Positions 1-11,325 of a stretch of 64,000 nt of DNA are shown in pieces. A model generated the notes under the pieces. That model was not told the DNA's origin. It made no database searches and worked only from the letters and a program-made list of their open reading frames with translations. The DNA comes from Cymbidium sinense. Its lineage: Eukaryota; Streptophyta; Magnoliopsida; Asparagales; Orchidaceae. The stretch is taken from contig JAKCPB010001442.1 of assembly GCA_021442155.1 (NCBI GenBank), forward strand, positions 20,911 to 84,910, given 5' to 3'. The translations under genes and the position numbers were made by a program. Position 1 is the stretch's first letter. Each line of letters begins with the position of its first letter.

Positions 1-355
1 ACACACCAAGTTTTCTAAGACACGAGAGATGAGATAAATAAAAAATGAGCATGCATAGATCAAATCAAAACCATAGATAACTAGTCTCTTGTAAAGACAT
101 AGTTATATAAGCGTGTGGTGTTTTAAGTTTCTCCGGTTTCCATCAGAACCACCCGGCCTCTCGGTAGTGGAATCCGCCATCATATATCTCTCCATCCCAC
201 CACCACCAGGTATAACCACCATCTCCTCTGTCCATAACCACCCACTGGCCACCTCCATATTCACCGCACCTCAGGATACCCCACCCTGCATAATCTCTCC
301 GCTTCTGCCCGTATATCTAGATTGAGCTTGGTTGGGTGATGTTCACGGTGTCAAG
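1..355 (-). pseudogene. Glycine-rich RNA-binding protein 3' fragment, copy 1
   Basis: Read on the minus strand from 355 downward, the segment starts with Asn-Gly-Asn-Leu-Asp and continues through VNITQ, a decayed form of the end of an RRM domain (NLDGRNITVNQA in the copy near 61200). A glycine/tyrosine-rich tail follows (GEYGGG, DGGY) down to about 130, then a 3'UTR-like stretch shared with the other three copies (minus strand of AAAAATGAGCATGCATAG near 40). In intact plant glycine-rich RNA-binding proteins this part ends the RNA-binding domain and forms the low-complexity tail. Here the RRM start, the promoter and upstream exons are absent and stops interrupt the frame, so it is a pseudogene fragment. 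The upstream edge adjoins a CCCTAA motif, exactly as in the other copies. The window edge may cut off more 3'UTR. Confidence 0.7.
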
Positions 356-390
356 GTTTCCATTCTTAGGGTTTAGGTTCTTCTTTTTTA
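352..390. repeat. Short telomere-like junction between GRP copy 1 and LINE unit 1
   Basis: The plus strand reads CATTCTTAGGGTTTAGG and then a T-rich run before the LINE 3' end. Only about two TTTAGGG-like units remain, but the same CATTCTTAGGGTTT junction recurs at the other three GRP copies. Confidence 0.6.
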
Positions 391-2290
391 GAAATTAAGG
401 GAATTTTATTGACATAAAAGTACAAGTCTTTAATGGGGTAAATTTCTAAACTAATGCTCAAAGAGCTACAATAAGTCCTAAAGAGATAAACCCTAACTAT
501 TACAATAATATAGAAAAAAACAACAATGAAAGCAAAACAAATCGAACAACCATAGATCCATGTTAACAACAACATTCACGAGGTCCTTTGATACGTAGAT
601 CCGCAAGATTCTCCCAACTATAAAGAAATGCATACTAATGAAAGGATGAGTACAATTAAACAAGCATAAAGAGTATGAGTAAAGAAAAGGAGCAAAGTAA
701 AGAAAAGGCTCAGGCTCTATTACAATCATCTCAAAGAGCAACACTATATCTAAGCATCCAAACTTACGAAGAAGGGTTACAATTACATATAGTGCTACTA
801 GCCAAAAGAAGATATATAGGGAAACATCTAGGCCATCATTTCCATCATACCTCTTGTATCCCATCATCCTAAGTCCATCATCCTGGAAGGCTGCAAACTC
901 CTCCAAGCAGCAGACATAATAGCCAGCCACAAAGCCACCAAAACAAATAAGCCCATAATAAGAAAATCAACCAACCATCGGACAAGAAGAAGAGTAGGAA
1001 CACCACCAAAGGCACCACCAAAGAGGAGCAACAACATCTACGGGAGCAAGCATCATGACATTAACAACACAAACAAACAAAAAAAAGACCAAAAGAAAAA
1101 TACAAGAGCTCATGTCCTCCACAAGCAAACAAGAAAAGCGAAGGCTTACCCAAACCAAAAAAAGAAAGAAGACAAGAGAGGAGAACCAACAGAGCAGCCA
1201 ACCAGCATGTCACCAATAGAGCAAGAAATAAATGCCAAAATAGCCACCCATCCAACCAACCCAGCCAACCAAAATTGCCAACCAACCCATAGTCAACATA
1301 GCCCAACCAACCATGATAAAAGAAAATCCAAATCGTGAAAAGACCAAGCATCCATCATGCCAAAACCACCCAAGACAACCATGAAAATGAATAAAAAACA
1401 TCATCCACCAAACCCAACCAAAGTATATAAATTGATCCGTGAGGTGAATAGCTAGCCAAAAATAAAATGAGAAACAAAGATAAGTAAGAAGACTAAAATC
1501 CATCCATCAAGAGCAAGAGAATATAATAAGAACAACACCAAAGCCAACAACAAAAGGAGGATAAATATCGATGAGTGCAAGCATCATAACCGCCAACAAA
1601 GTTACACCAATACACCAAACCAAGTCACTAGATCTCAAAAAAATAATTGCGCTAAATATCAACCAACCAACCAAAATGATAACCAAAATAAAAAAGCAAA
1701 CAACCAAGAGAGGAAGACCATTATAGAAGAGGAAATACCACAACCAAAACAAACAAACCCAAACCAGCAAAACTGACCACCAAAACCCAATCAACAAAAA
1801 AAGAAGAAATAACAGTCAACAAATAACCTCCACCTTGCAAATCCAATCCAAAATTAAACCAACAGCCCTCCGACCGCCAAAGAAGTGGATAAACTAGCTA
1901 ACCCAGCCAGCCTAACCAACCCAATACCAACTAGGCCACCCAACCAACCACCACATAGAGTAAAATCCAACTCAAAGAAGCAACCAGTAGATATGAAACC
2001 CCATATAAAAATAGTAGGCAAAGCCACCCACCCAAATGAAGGTCACCATAACAACCAACAATAATCACCCACCAGAAAATAAACTATGCCAAAAAAAAAA
2101 ACCAAAACAACCCAAGAAAAAAAAAATAGAACCACTAGTAGTAACCACTACAACCCAAAAGCAAGAGCAAAAAAAAAAAGATAGCCCAAGAGTGAAAATA
2201 AGCAAATGTCCACAACCCAAAGAGGGTTTAACAAGGGGAACCAAAAGAAATGGCTCATCAAAACCAATTCAAAAAAACCAAGCCAAGAAA
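391..2290 (-). other. LINE unit 1 3' untranslated region, G/T-rich on the sense strand
   Basis: About 1.9 kb lies between the RNase H stop and the 3' end. The plus strand is strongly A/C-rich with recurring CCAACCAACC blocks (about 1240-2000), so minus-strand readings give spurious Trp/Leu/Phe/Gly-rich proteins. A block near 705-780 (GGCTCAGGCTC, then GAGCAAC, GCATCCAAACTT and GAAGGGTTACAAT) recurs in LINE units 2, 3 and 4 and marks the family. I see no protein gene here. Confidence 0.65.
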
Positions 2291-3640
2291 TTATAATATG
2301 AGAAAAGGTAATCCAAGGTTATCCAGATTGACCAAACCCCTTAAAAGTTTAGGCAAATTTTATTGTCAAATAAAGTGAAATCGCTTAAGTTGGCACCAAA
2401 AGTAGCCAAGAGATCAGACAAGCATTACCTTCAAGAAGGATATGGGAAATTTTATAACAAACTTGAGAAAGAAGATTTTTAAAGAAGATAGATAAAAATC
2501 AACATTTTCTATATTAGAGTTTAGCATGTCAAGAAGCAAGAGCATCAACTTTAATCAGATGTTGAGGAAAACCTTTATTCAAACAATTTCAGCTTTATTG
2601 ACCATAATATAAGATATAATAGCTTTGAGAGGATAGGCAAAAGCACAAATGATAGTACCTTTAGAATTCCTAAGAATACCACAACCATATTTATTAGAAG
2701 CAATAGAACCATCGATTCACTTTAACCAAATTTTCTTTGGGTTTGATCCAATGGTTAATCATAGCTTCTCTTATAACAAGAAACATCGAATGATACCCAA
2801 TTTTTTAGCCACAAATTTATAGCCTCTAAAATGAATGTTACTAACAAGATTGGCATAAAATAGAGCATGAATTTTTTACTTTGGTTCTAGCCAAGATCCT
2901 TTTATGGCTCAGAGGAATACCATGATATTTAGCATCATTTCTGTCCATCAAGATGAACAAGATAAGGGTAATAACAACTAGAGCTTTGATATGACCTTTT
3001 ATAATTTTTTGGAAATAGACTTGATGAAGTTGATATATGGAAAGAGAGCCATGAAAGTAGTTGGTATTAAATAAATCATCATACCATAACCATAATTTAG
3101 AAGAAATAGCACCATTGACAAAATCATGATTAACATTTTCAATATGAAAGTAACAGTAGCAATTTGAAGGAAAATAAAACCCTTTATTCCAGAGCAAAGA
3201 GTCCATAGGAATAAAGTTACTCAAAATCCTCCAAGCTAAAATTGAATAAGAAATAGGAATGATATGGTTCCAAAGTTTAATGAAAGCATTAGAGGAGTTT
3301 TGCTTATCTCGAATAAAATTCCAAACCTCTTTAAGATCAAAATCACCATTGTAAGAAAGCTTAAAGAGAATTTGGTCGTTTAGTTAGAGAAAATAGGATA
3401 TTTCTAAAGTTATCTAAAAGAGAAATAGGGATATAATTCTCAACTTTGTTTTCATTCCAAGTGCTTGAAAGAGTTAACTTTGATAGCTGCAGAGTGGGTA
3501 GATAAAGGGAGCATTACCAATCCAATTTGTCTTTCCAAAAGAAAAAAGAAACTGAATGAGTACCCCGAGATATTAAGGGTTCATAAAATTAGCCCAAAGG
3601 CTATCATTCTTTCTAAAATTCCACTAGAGCTTATGAGAGA
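2291..3640 (-). pseudogene. LINE unit 1: zinc-finger (zf-RVT) and RNase H domains
   Basis: The minus strand ends at a TAA at 2291-2293 after a degenerate GLPFLIL, matching GLSYLRL* in unit 2. The RNase H core reads IDGSIASNKYG near 2660-2720, keeping the first catalytic Asp of the family pattern (VNxDGS followed by GGG.LRN). Upstream, 3060-3330 encodes a zf-RVT-like domain (DSLLWNKGF, then SNCYCYFHIENVNH). The third cysteine present in unit 2 (CYCC) is Tyr here. The linker reads MDRNDAKYHG. Several frames are needed to follow the domain, so it is inactive. Confidence 0.7.
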
Positions 3641-5060
3641 AGGCAGTAATAGCTTCACGAATCAGTTTTCAACCGAGACCACCTTCACCCAAGGGACCAC
3701 AACATTTATGCCAAGAAGTCCAATGCATTATTTTAGTATAATTATTGGATCCCAAAAAAATTTTATTAAGCAAGCGATCAATTCTGCTAAGAGCAGCATT
3801 AGTGGGGATAATAGTTTGAATCAAATAAAGAGGCATTGAATTGAGAGTGCTTTTAAGAATAGTGAGCCTAAAGGAAAGTAAATGAAATTCCCAAACAAAA
3901 TTTTTTTTTTTTAAAATTTTTAACTCATCAAAAGATGGGATTATTTCGACCTTTAAAGAAGAGCACCCAAGTACTAAGAAGAAGGTGTTGATGTTTAAAG
4001 TTAGTGATATGATTTGATTAATTTTATTATTGGAGATGCTTGAAGAAATAATAATAAAACAACTTTTGTTATCATTGATAGGTAGACCACTTTCTCTACC
4101 AAATTTATTTAAAATAATCTTGAGATTCTTTATATGATGAATAGAAGCATTGCAAAAAAATAATGAAATCATCTACAAAGCTTAAATGAGAAACAGAAGA
4201 CCACCAAGAGTTCTAATACATACTAGGATTATTTTAGAATAAATCATTAATGCTCCTAGATAAGTACTCAACAACAATAATAAATAATATAGGAGATAGA
4301 GGATCCCTTTGCCTTTGGCCATGGAAAAGTGGAAAGAAGCCAAGGCATCCCCATTAAGTAAATAGAATACTAGGCATTATTAATACAATTTTTAATAAGA
4401 AAGATAAATTTATCAGAATACCCAAAAAAATTTAGAATATGGATAAGGAAATCCTAAGAGATATTGTCAAAAGCTTTGGTAATATCTAATTTGAACAAAA
4501 TGTTGCCACCTCTAGTCTTAGCATCTAGATCATAAATTAATTAATGAGGAAGTAGAATATTATTAGAAATAGATCTACCTCTAACAAAACTAATTTGGTT
4601 TATAGAGATAATCCTATGAAGTAAAGGATTGAGCTGTTTAGAATTTTGGAAATCACTTATTGAAGAGACTAAATAGGTCTAGAATCACTCCATAGTCCGG
4701 ATTATCTTTCTTAGGTATGAGAATAATAAATGTGCTAGAAAAATATCTAGGAAAAGGATTACCATTAAAAAAATCAACCATGCCTCAACCAAATCATTTT
4801 AATAATAGACTAGCATTTTGAAAAATTGGGTAGTGAAACCCTCCGGACTAGTAATAGAATCTATGTGCATGATATTAAGAACTTTAAAAATTTCCTCTTT
4901 ATTAGGTAGAATAGTAAGCAAATCATAGTCATTATAGGTTATAATAGAAGGAATCAAGTGCAATTTAGAAATAACTTCATAAGAGCTACTCTTATTATGC
5001 ATATTTCTAAAGTATTTAATGGTTGAATCCTTAATAACATTATTCTCCATAATCCATTCT
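3641..5060 (-). pseudogene. LINE unit 1: reverse transcriptase domain
   Basis: The minus strand shows RT landmarks in order. SPEGFTTQFFK lies near 4800-4850, corresponding to the SPDGF motif that opens plant LINE RTs. A palm region follows around 4450-4740. The catalytic FVDD (from SHLSFVDDFIIF) is encoded at 4168-4179. Downstream come a thumb region (FGRESGLPINDNKS) and GPLGEGGLG near 3670-3700. A run of seven A's just after the FVDD codons shifts the frame. Unit 2 has an alternative base run there, so the frameshift is private to this copy. The family makes cDNA from the element's own RNA at a nicked target; this copy is inactive. Confidence 0.78.
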
Positions 5061-5740
5061 CCATTGTCATCATTAAGGTTAATATTATTTAAAGCTCTTT
5101 TATTAATTCATGGAAATATCTAGTATTTTGTCACCATCCACAATATGTTTGCTAGTAGGTTTTTGGTGCCAATAAGTCTCTTTCATATTTTGAAAATTAA
5201 CAAGTTTATCTTTTGCCTCAATCTTAGTAAGATCAGACAAAATAGAGACTTTAAGATGACAAACCAATTTTTCCATTTCTTTGATATTAGCAAAAAGGTT
5301 TTTAAAATAATGCTTGTTCCACCAACCCAGATTTTGTTTAAATCTTTTAAGCTTAAACCAAAATCTATTCATCCCCATACTCAAATTGTCAACATGTAAG
5401 GGAGGTTTCCAATTGTTAGCCACAACATTAAAGAAATCAATATGATGAATCCACATGTTCTGAAATCTAAAATGAGAGAAACTTTTTATTCTATTAGAGT
5501 TATCTTTAATAGAAACCAAAAGAGAGCATCGGATAAGGTTCTGCTTAAATGATCAACAAAAGTAATAGGCCATTGAGTAGTCCACTGAGTATTAAAAAGA
5601 ATCTGGTACAACCTTTGTCAAAGTCTAGAGTTTTGCCAAGTAAAATTTGAACTGTTAAAGCCAATATTAATCAAATTGCAATCATGGATTATATTAGAAA
5701 ATTCTACCATTGAATGAATATTAAGAGAGCAACCACATCT
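5061..5740 (-). pseudogene. LINE unit 1: C-terminal end of the endonuclease and connector to RT
   Basis: Minus-strand reading gives a pattern resembling the C-terminal APE-type endonuclease motif (DLGFxGxxFTWxN): HDCNLINIGFNSSNFTWQNS near 5640-5700, then WQRL. Next come RFQNMWIHHIDFF and a Trp/Lys-rich connector (5519-5103), as between endonuclease and RT in plant L1s. The N-terminal catalytic part is lost: homology stops at about 5740, where gypsy LTR sequence begins. It is unclear whether this edge is normal 5' truncation of the LINE or a later break. Confidence 0.65.
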
Positions 5741-5744
5741 TCAT

Positions 5745-8197
5745 TCAGTTTTTTAGATATTAGGAGATGATTCATTCTTGCTCAATGAGGCTTAGAAGGT
5801 GAGCAAAGTTAATTTGAGTTTGATGGAGAAATGAGGAAGTTACAAAATGGGTGTTTTTGACTAACGAATGACATTTTGATCGAGGAATGAGCTTGGGAGC
5901 TTAAGGATTGGATTTAACATATCATCTTGGGTAGCTAGGGCTCTGAGGAATGATTTTTTTATATGTGTTTGAGTGGAAATGCGGGGGTGTATAACCCCCT
6001 TCATCTTGATCAGACGGTGGGATCGGGTTTGGCTTCTAGTGGCCATCCGACCATCACAGGGAGTCGTAGGTGGGAGGGAGGAAGTGAGTTAGCTTGGTTT
6101 GGTTAGCTGAAGGTGTGGAGGTGGCTTCCAAGAAAGAATCATGGGTGTCTTATGGTTTTTAAATGTTGTAATGGGGAGGGTGTGGTGATTTCAGCTCCCA
6201 TGGGTCATGGCTGACCCAACCACCCCATGGGTAAGGTTGGGTAGTGTTTTAGGTGCTTAGGTGGACCATTGGGAGATTACCAAGTGGCCAAGGAATTGAT
6301 GATTTATCCCATGTGATTCCCTTGACCTAAGGATAAAATGATCATTTGGCATTGGATTTGATTTGGGAAGATTTGAAATGATCCAAAAGTGGGTTAGCCC
6401 AAATTTCAAGTCAATTGGAGTTGATTTGGTTAGGTTTGGCTCAATTTGACTCATTTAGGTCAAATTAGGTTAGGTTGGGTCAAGTTGACCAATTGGTCAA
6501 ATTGGGTCAAACCAAGGTTGGTCAAGTTCATATGATCATTTGGGATGTTTTGGCTCAATTGGTTTTGGTTAGTTTAGTTTAGATTTGATTTTGTCTCATT
6601 TGAATTCATTTGGGTCAAATGGATTAAGGTTGACCAAATTGGCCAAATTAATGTTGGTTTGGGTTTAGTTGACCAATTATAGATGGTTTTAGGTTTTAGT
6701 TTCAATTAATTTATATTTGGTTTTGATTTAGGCTAACTTGAACATTTAGGTCATATTGGGCTAAGTAGGGTAGGTTCCAATCCAATCATGGCCTTGGTCA
6801 AGTTCAACAATCAATTTGGAATGAACTTGACCCGTTGATTACAATCAATTAGTCTTATAATTTGATTTGACCCAATTTGGTCTTTTATGTCAATTTGGGT
6901 CAACTTGGGTCATGAAGGCTAATTGGATTTGGTTTGACTCAATTGAAGGTCAAGTCATATTCGAGTATTGATTTTGATTTGGTAAATCATTGGCTTCAAG
7001 GGATTTGGCTTAGGTTATAATTTGGCTAGTTTGGGTTCATATGGGTTAAGGGGTTGACTTGGTCAAATGATGAAGTTGACCAAGTTTGACCCAATTTGTG
7101 ATAATTAATCAACCTAAGGTGATCAACAATCATGATGGGAGGTTTTGATAGCTTAATTCCAATTTGGGTAGGATTAGAACTTGGCTAAATAGGTCAAATT
7201 GGCCACTTTGGGTCAAGTGAACCATTTAGTTTGTTTTGATTTTGGGTTGAGTTTGATTTAGTTGAGTTTATATATGGATTTGGGATTGACATATGAATTG
7301 AATTGCAATTTGCTTGGGTTCAACTGGGTTTTGGATCATTTGTACAATTCAAGTCAAAAGGGTTAAGTTGGGTTTGACTTGGGTTGATTTTGGTTTTGCT
7401 TGATGATTATAGTATTCATTTATATTTATTAATATGATCGAAGGTTTGATTGATTCATGAGAAAATCAATTGAATTTGGGTTTTGAAATGAAGGAATTTG
7501 GCTAAGTCCATCGAGTTGGGCCATGTAGCTTAGGTTTGGATTTTGAATTGGTTTGATTTAGTTTTGATGATTTAAATGTATATTTCATTTAAATTTGTGA
7601 AAATGATTGAAAATATGATTGATTTGTGAGAAAATCATTGAGTTTGACTTGATTTGGATTAAGATTTGGCTAAGTCCATGGGATAGGTCATATGGCTTAG
7701 GAAGGGTTTTGATTTAATTTGATTTAGTTTGATTTAGTTTTGTTCATTTGAATGTAGATTTGATTTATATTTAGTAAGATGATTGAAGATATAAATTGAT
7801 TAAAAAAAATCAATTTTGGATTGATTTGGATTATGATTTGGCTAAGTCCATAAGATATCATATGGCTTAGGAAGGGTTTCAAGTTTGGATTTGATCATGG
7901 GCTTCCATCATTTGATTTTGGAATTTGAGTTTGGATTTGAATTTGAATTTGATGTTTGAATTAAACTTGAGATTTGGTTTGAGAAGGTGAACTTGGATTG
8001 GATTTGGGTTGTAGGGTAAGTGGATTATCCTAATTCTTAAGGCATAACCTAATCCTATGGTTAACCCTTCTAAGTCTTTAAGCTTAGGTTAAGTGTTTAC
8101 CTAATTATTTGAAGTATCTTATGACTAGTGAACTCTTAGTGTCTAGAAGACTCTTAAGTCTAAGATGGGAAGATTGAATATACACTCCAAAAAGGTC
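5745..8197 (-). mobile_element. Inverted, truncated gypsy LTR (LTR0)
   Basis: The plus strand is G/T-rich with dense GGGTCAA and TTGACC motifs and is the reverse complement of LTR1, LTR2 and the LTR-like segment at 49576. Shared marks include the block near 6320-6400 (minus-strand counterpart of AATGACCATTT...ATGTGATACCC near 51010), the ATAAATGAAATATA-type repeats (7400-7800) and an LTR start at about 8197. Relative to LTR1 it lacks about 0.5 kb at its own 3' end, at the border with LINE unit 1. There are no coding features. Confidence 0.65.
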
Positions 8198-8214
8198 ATG
8201 TGCCCAGCTCCTGA

Positions 8215-9430
8215 GAGATGATTAGAAGAGAAAAGTTTCACATTATAGACTCAGACATCTTTTAACTCTTTGCTTGGGAGAATATGGATGAGAACAACAT
8301 AGTCCCATCCTCTCACTTGAAGTTTGTGAGAGGTGGGATGCCTACCATGTCAAAAGAGATCTAAATCCATTTATAGTTCACGAGGTTGGCATATATGAGG
8401 ATGCGACTTACTAACTCCCTCAAAATGAACAAGTCTATTCTCGTGAACTTGGCCAAAGTTTAAAAATAAAAGAAAATGAAAAAGAAAAAGAAAATAAAAT
8501 GGAGCGAAAATAGACTTGGAAGAGGAAGTGGTGCCTGACATTTGATTCCACCCATAGTTCATTACTCCATTTGAATATATGTGATGACGACCTCCACCAG
8601 AGGAAGAGGCTAGGAGAGGTCCTGGGTGGAAAACCTCATTATTGGCCATCCAATAAGATATGTCCCAGTGTGCACTTTCTATCCATATAAAGATAATCTA
8701 GTTCATAGGATGAGTCTTATATGGTTAGACACTAGCCAACTCTTCGTAGATTCTCTTGGAGGTGACACTTGAGCCGATAGTGATGAAGATGGCTCAAAAG
8801 CAAAGCATAATGTATCCATGTCTATATGTTAGGGCATCGTTGGGAACCTTAGCTCAAACCCCACATTCCTCTCAAAACCCGAGGGTTTGTAGTTAAGAAG
8901 CCCCTATGTCATCCACACATGTGAAGACTCGAGGTTCTTTTGGAAGCATCATCTCAAGTCAAGAAGTTAATATATAACCTGGATGATTCATATAATAATT
9001 TAATAGAATTATCTTTTAATTGGTACTTCTTGTGTTCATAATTTAGCAAAGGGTTAATCCCACATACTTGGTCACAGTCACTACTTCAAAGAATATGTAA
9101 GAACAAATGCAAAAGCTCTCAATTAAGACTGGGACTAATATGGTATAATGGGTCTAAATGATGATGATGCTTAGTCATCACCAATCATTTGGAATTCGAT
9201 AGGTTCTTTCAAAATCACATTAGCTCATATGAGGAGCTGCTTAGAAAATTCATATGACTTAGATGATTTTGAAGACATAGATGCACCGAGTTCAAAGAAG
9301 AGATCAAGTCAACCATCGATGAGCTCAAGGAAATCAACTTAGAAAGAAGATCCACCCCTCGACATACACTAGTTCTTTATTGAATGAAACTGAAACAAAT
9401 GACTTAGTTAGACTAATAACTGAGTTTAAG
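8215..9430 (+). pseudogene. Element A: end of protease region and linker to RT
   Basis: The sequence parallels element B 18780-20030. Near 8240-8340 it reads FHIIDSD...IVPSSHLKFVRGG, the conserved stretch after the protease (in related elements, a GRPW...PSSLHQ...KF segment). A lysine-rich, AAAGAAAATG-rich stretch (8460-8510) matches the one in B (19040-19080). Near 9370-9430 the linker ends in SLLNETETNDLVRLITEF before RT. No continuous frame remains. Confidence 0.55.
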
Positions 9431-10280
9431 GATTGCTTTGCATAGAGTTATGAAGAGATTTATGGATTGGCTCTTGACGTAGTGATCCATAAACTAGCAA
9501 TAGAGCCTACTACTAATCCTGTCAAGCAAGCTCTTTAACGCATGCGATTAGACATAAAATAATAGGTCATTTATGAAGTCAAGAAATTGATCGATGTTGG
9601 CTTCATCCAGAAAGAAAAATATCCTACCTGGTTAGCTAGCATCATCCTAGTTAAGAAAAATATTGGCCAACTTCACATATGCATTTGTTTTAAGGATTTA
9701 AATAAGGCATGTCCAAAAGATAAATTTTTACTACTAATCCCGGAGCTGATGGTGGATATTGCCTTATCTCATGCAGTCTTCTCATTCATAGATGGCTTAT
9801 CTGGATATAACCAAATAAATATTGTTACTAAAGATGAAAGAAACACTACTTTTAGAACCCCAATCAGAATCTATTGTTAAAAGATCATGCCTTTCAGCCT
9901 TAGAAATGCCATTGCTACAAACCAATGGGCTATGACTCAAATCTTTGATGAACTCATTCATCATCAAGTCGAAAATATTGATCTCGTCAAAAAAAGAAAA
10001 GGAAGACCATCTCTTTGACTTGAGAGTAGTTTTCAAATAGTTAAGATAATTTAACCTCAAAATGAACCCCCTAAAGTGTGCACTCGGAGTAGCTTCAAGA
10101 AAATTCCTTGGGTTTATTGTCCGACACCAGAGAATCAAAATTGATCCGAAGAAGATCAAGGAAATATTAGAAATGCCACCCCTAAAAGTTTAACTCAACT
10201 CAGATCATTCCAAGGGTGGTTGGCGTATCTAAGATGCTTTATATCCAACCTATTGGGAAGATTTCAACCATTCTCTACAC
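9431..10280 (+). pseudogene. Element A: reverse transcriptase
   Basis: RT motifs are clear: DVGFIQKEKYPTWLASII, then FKDLNKACPKDKF, and FSFIDGLSGYNQI near 9780-9820, which holds the first catalytic Asp. The second catalytic motif is damaged: after FDELIHHQVE the expected Y-V-D-D is reduced to N-I-D near 9970-9985, so two of the required residues are gone. FLGFIV and the SLTQLRSFQG...YLR region follow to 10270. Element B has CAA CAG where A has TAA TAG (9557-9562), a clear C-to-T decay. Confidence 0.75.
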
Positions 10281-10800
10281 TTGTTAAAAGGGATGCCAAG
10301 TTCAAGTGAGTGTGAGCAAGCCTTCAAAGACATCAAGCATTACCTGATGATGATGCTAGTTCTAGCAGCCCCTATCCCGAGAAAGCCTATTGAGTTAGAT
10401 AACTCCATTGGTGCTTTGTTGGCCCAAGCCAATGACAAATGGATGGAAAATGCACTCTACTACCTCAGCCATCATCTATTCCCTGCTAAGGCTAATTATC
10501 CATCCATTGAGAAGCATTAACTAATTTTCATATTTGGATCCCAAAAGCTATAGTACTACATGCTTCCTCATAAGGTGAACTTAATCTCTAAAATTAATCC
10601 ACTATAGTATCTCATGACACGGATGACACTACCCAAATGGTTAGCATGATGGTCCATGATCCTCTCGTAGTTTGATATTACCTTCGCACTCCTTCGCGTG
10701 AAAGGATAAGTGGATTTCTTAGCAAAGACACCCACTGCTAACTCTTCACTTAGTGATGATCTCCCGATGAACAAATCATGAACTTTAGGGGACACTCAGC
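10281..10800 (+). pseudogene. Element A: RT-linked RNase H
   Basis: The reading CEQAFKDIKHYL, then LDNSIGALLAQAND, NALYYLSHHL and YPSIEKH follows the RNase H that adjoins RT in Ty3/gypsy polyproteins. It degrades the RNA strand during reverse transcription. Stops appear at the IEKH*L position and further on, and the remainder to SLSDDLPDEQIMN is only traceable in broken frames. Confidence 0.65.
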
Positions 10801-11325
10801 ATTCACCGCTGGGGAGAATTACTTTGATGGTGTGGCTTCCTCTCAAAGAGGAGCAGAATCACAATCTACTATTCCATGAAAAATAAGGGTTGGAATAGTT
10901 CTCTTAACTCTGGACCGTAATGTGATGAGATTATCATATCATTTGTCTAATCCTTGCACCAATAATGAAGCTGAATATGAGGCTCTAATTACCAGTATGG
11001 AGTTAGCCCTTACTCTACGCATCCATAACATCAACATATTCAAGGATTCTTAGTTAGTTATCAACTAAATTGTTGGGTCCTATAAGATTATAAAGCCTAA
11101 GCTCCATGACTACCATAAGTACACCATGGAGTTGTTGGCTCAAATCCCAGAGGTTACCATTTATAATATTCCTCGAGGAGAGAATGCCAAAGCTTTAGCC
11201 AAGCTTACCAAGGTGTTGGCATGTTCGGAAGATGAGTCCATATCAATAGAGGTCCAAAATAGACAATTCTCGACCTTTATTGATATTGAAATCATCAAAA
11301 AAATACTCTCTTGAAGGGGAGGTTA
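10801..11325 (+). pseudogene. Element A: second RNase H (aRH-like) domain
   Basis: A second RNase H fold is readable: YFDG near 10820 (first Asp), VGIVLLT, NEAEYEAL near 10965-10990 (catalytic Glu), FKDS near 11040 (second Asp) followed by a stop, and IPRGENAKALAKLTK (11165-11215). Two RNase H domains in one gypsy polyprotein is a signature of plant Tat elements (Ogre, Retand and related). The last open stretch is 62 residues and ends at 11314. Confidence 0.68.

Larger units (their letters stand above)
385..5740 (-). mobile_element. LINE (plant L1-type non-LTR retrotransposon), unit 1, 5'-truncated
   Basis: On the minus strand the order is endonuclease C-terminus, connector, reverse transcriptase, zinc-finger domain, RNase H and a long 3'UTR, as in plant L1-type LINEs that carry a terminal RNase H. 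It matches unit 2 (38626-42840) closely along its 3' 4.2 kb but reaches further 5'. ORF1 and the N-terminal half of the endonuclease are missing, since the sequence changes to a reversed gypsy LTR at about 5740. All domains carry stops and frameshifts, so it cannot move by itself. There is no long poly(A): the 3' end is a short TAAAAAA-type tail next to telomere-like bases. Confidence 0.8.

Noticed and set aside
113..325. Proline-rich plus-strand open stretch (70 residues)
   Set aside because: It is the antisense of the glycine-rich coding region of GRP copy 1; Gly codons on the minus strand read as Pro on the plus strand.
493..1800. Several minus-strand open stretches rich in Trp, Leu, Phe and Gly that look like membrane proteins
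   Set aside because: They are translations of the G/T-rich LINE 3'UTR and overlap in several frames; codon composition is set by CCAACCAACC repeats.
3465..3839. Plus-strand open stretch of 124 residues
   Set aside because: It is antisense to the LINE RT/zinc-finger region, where the minus strand carries recognisable motifs (GPLGEGGLG).
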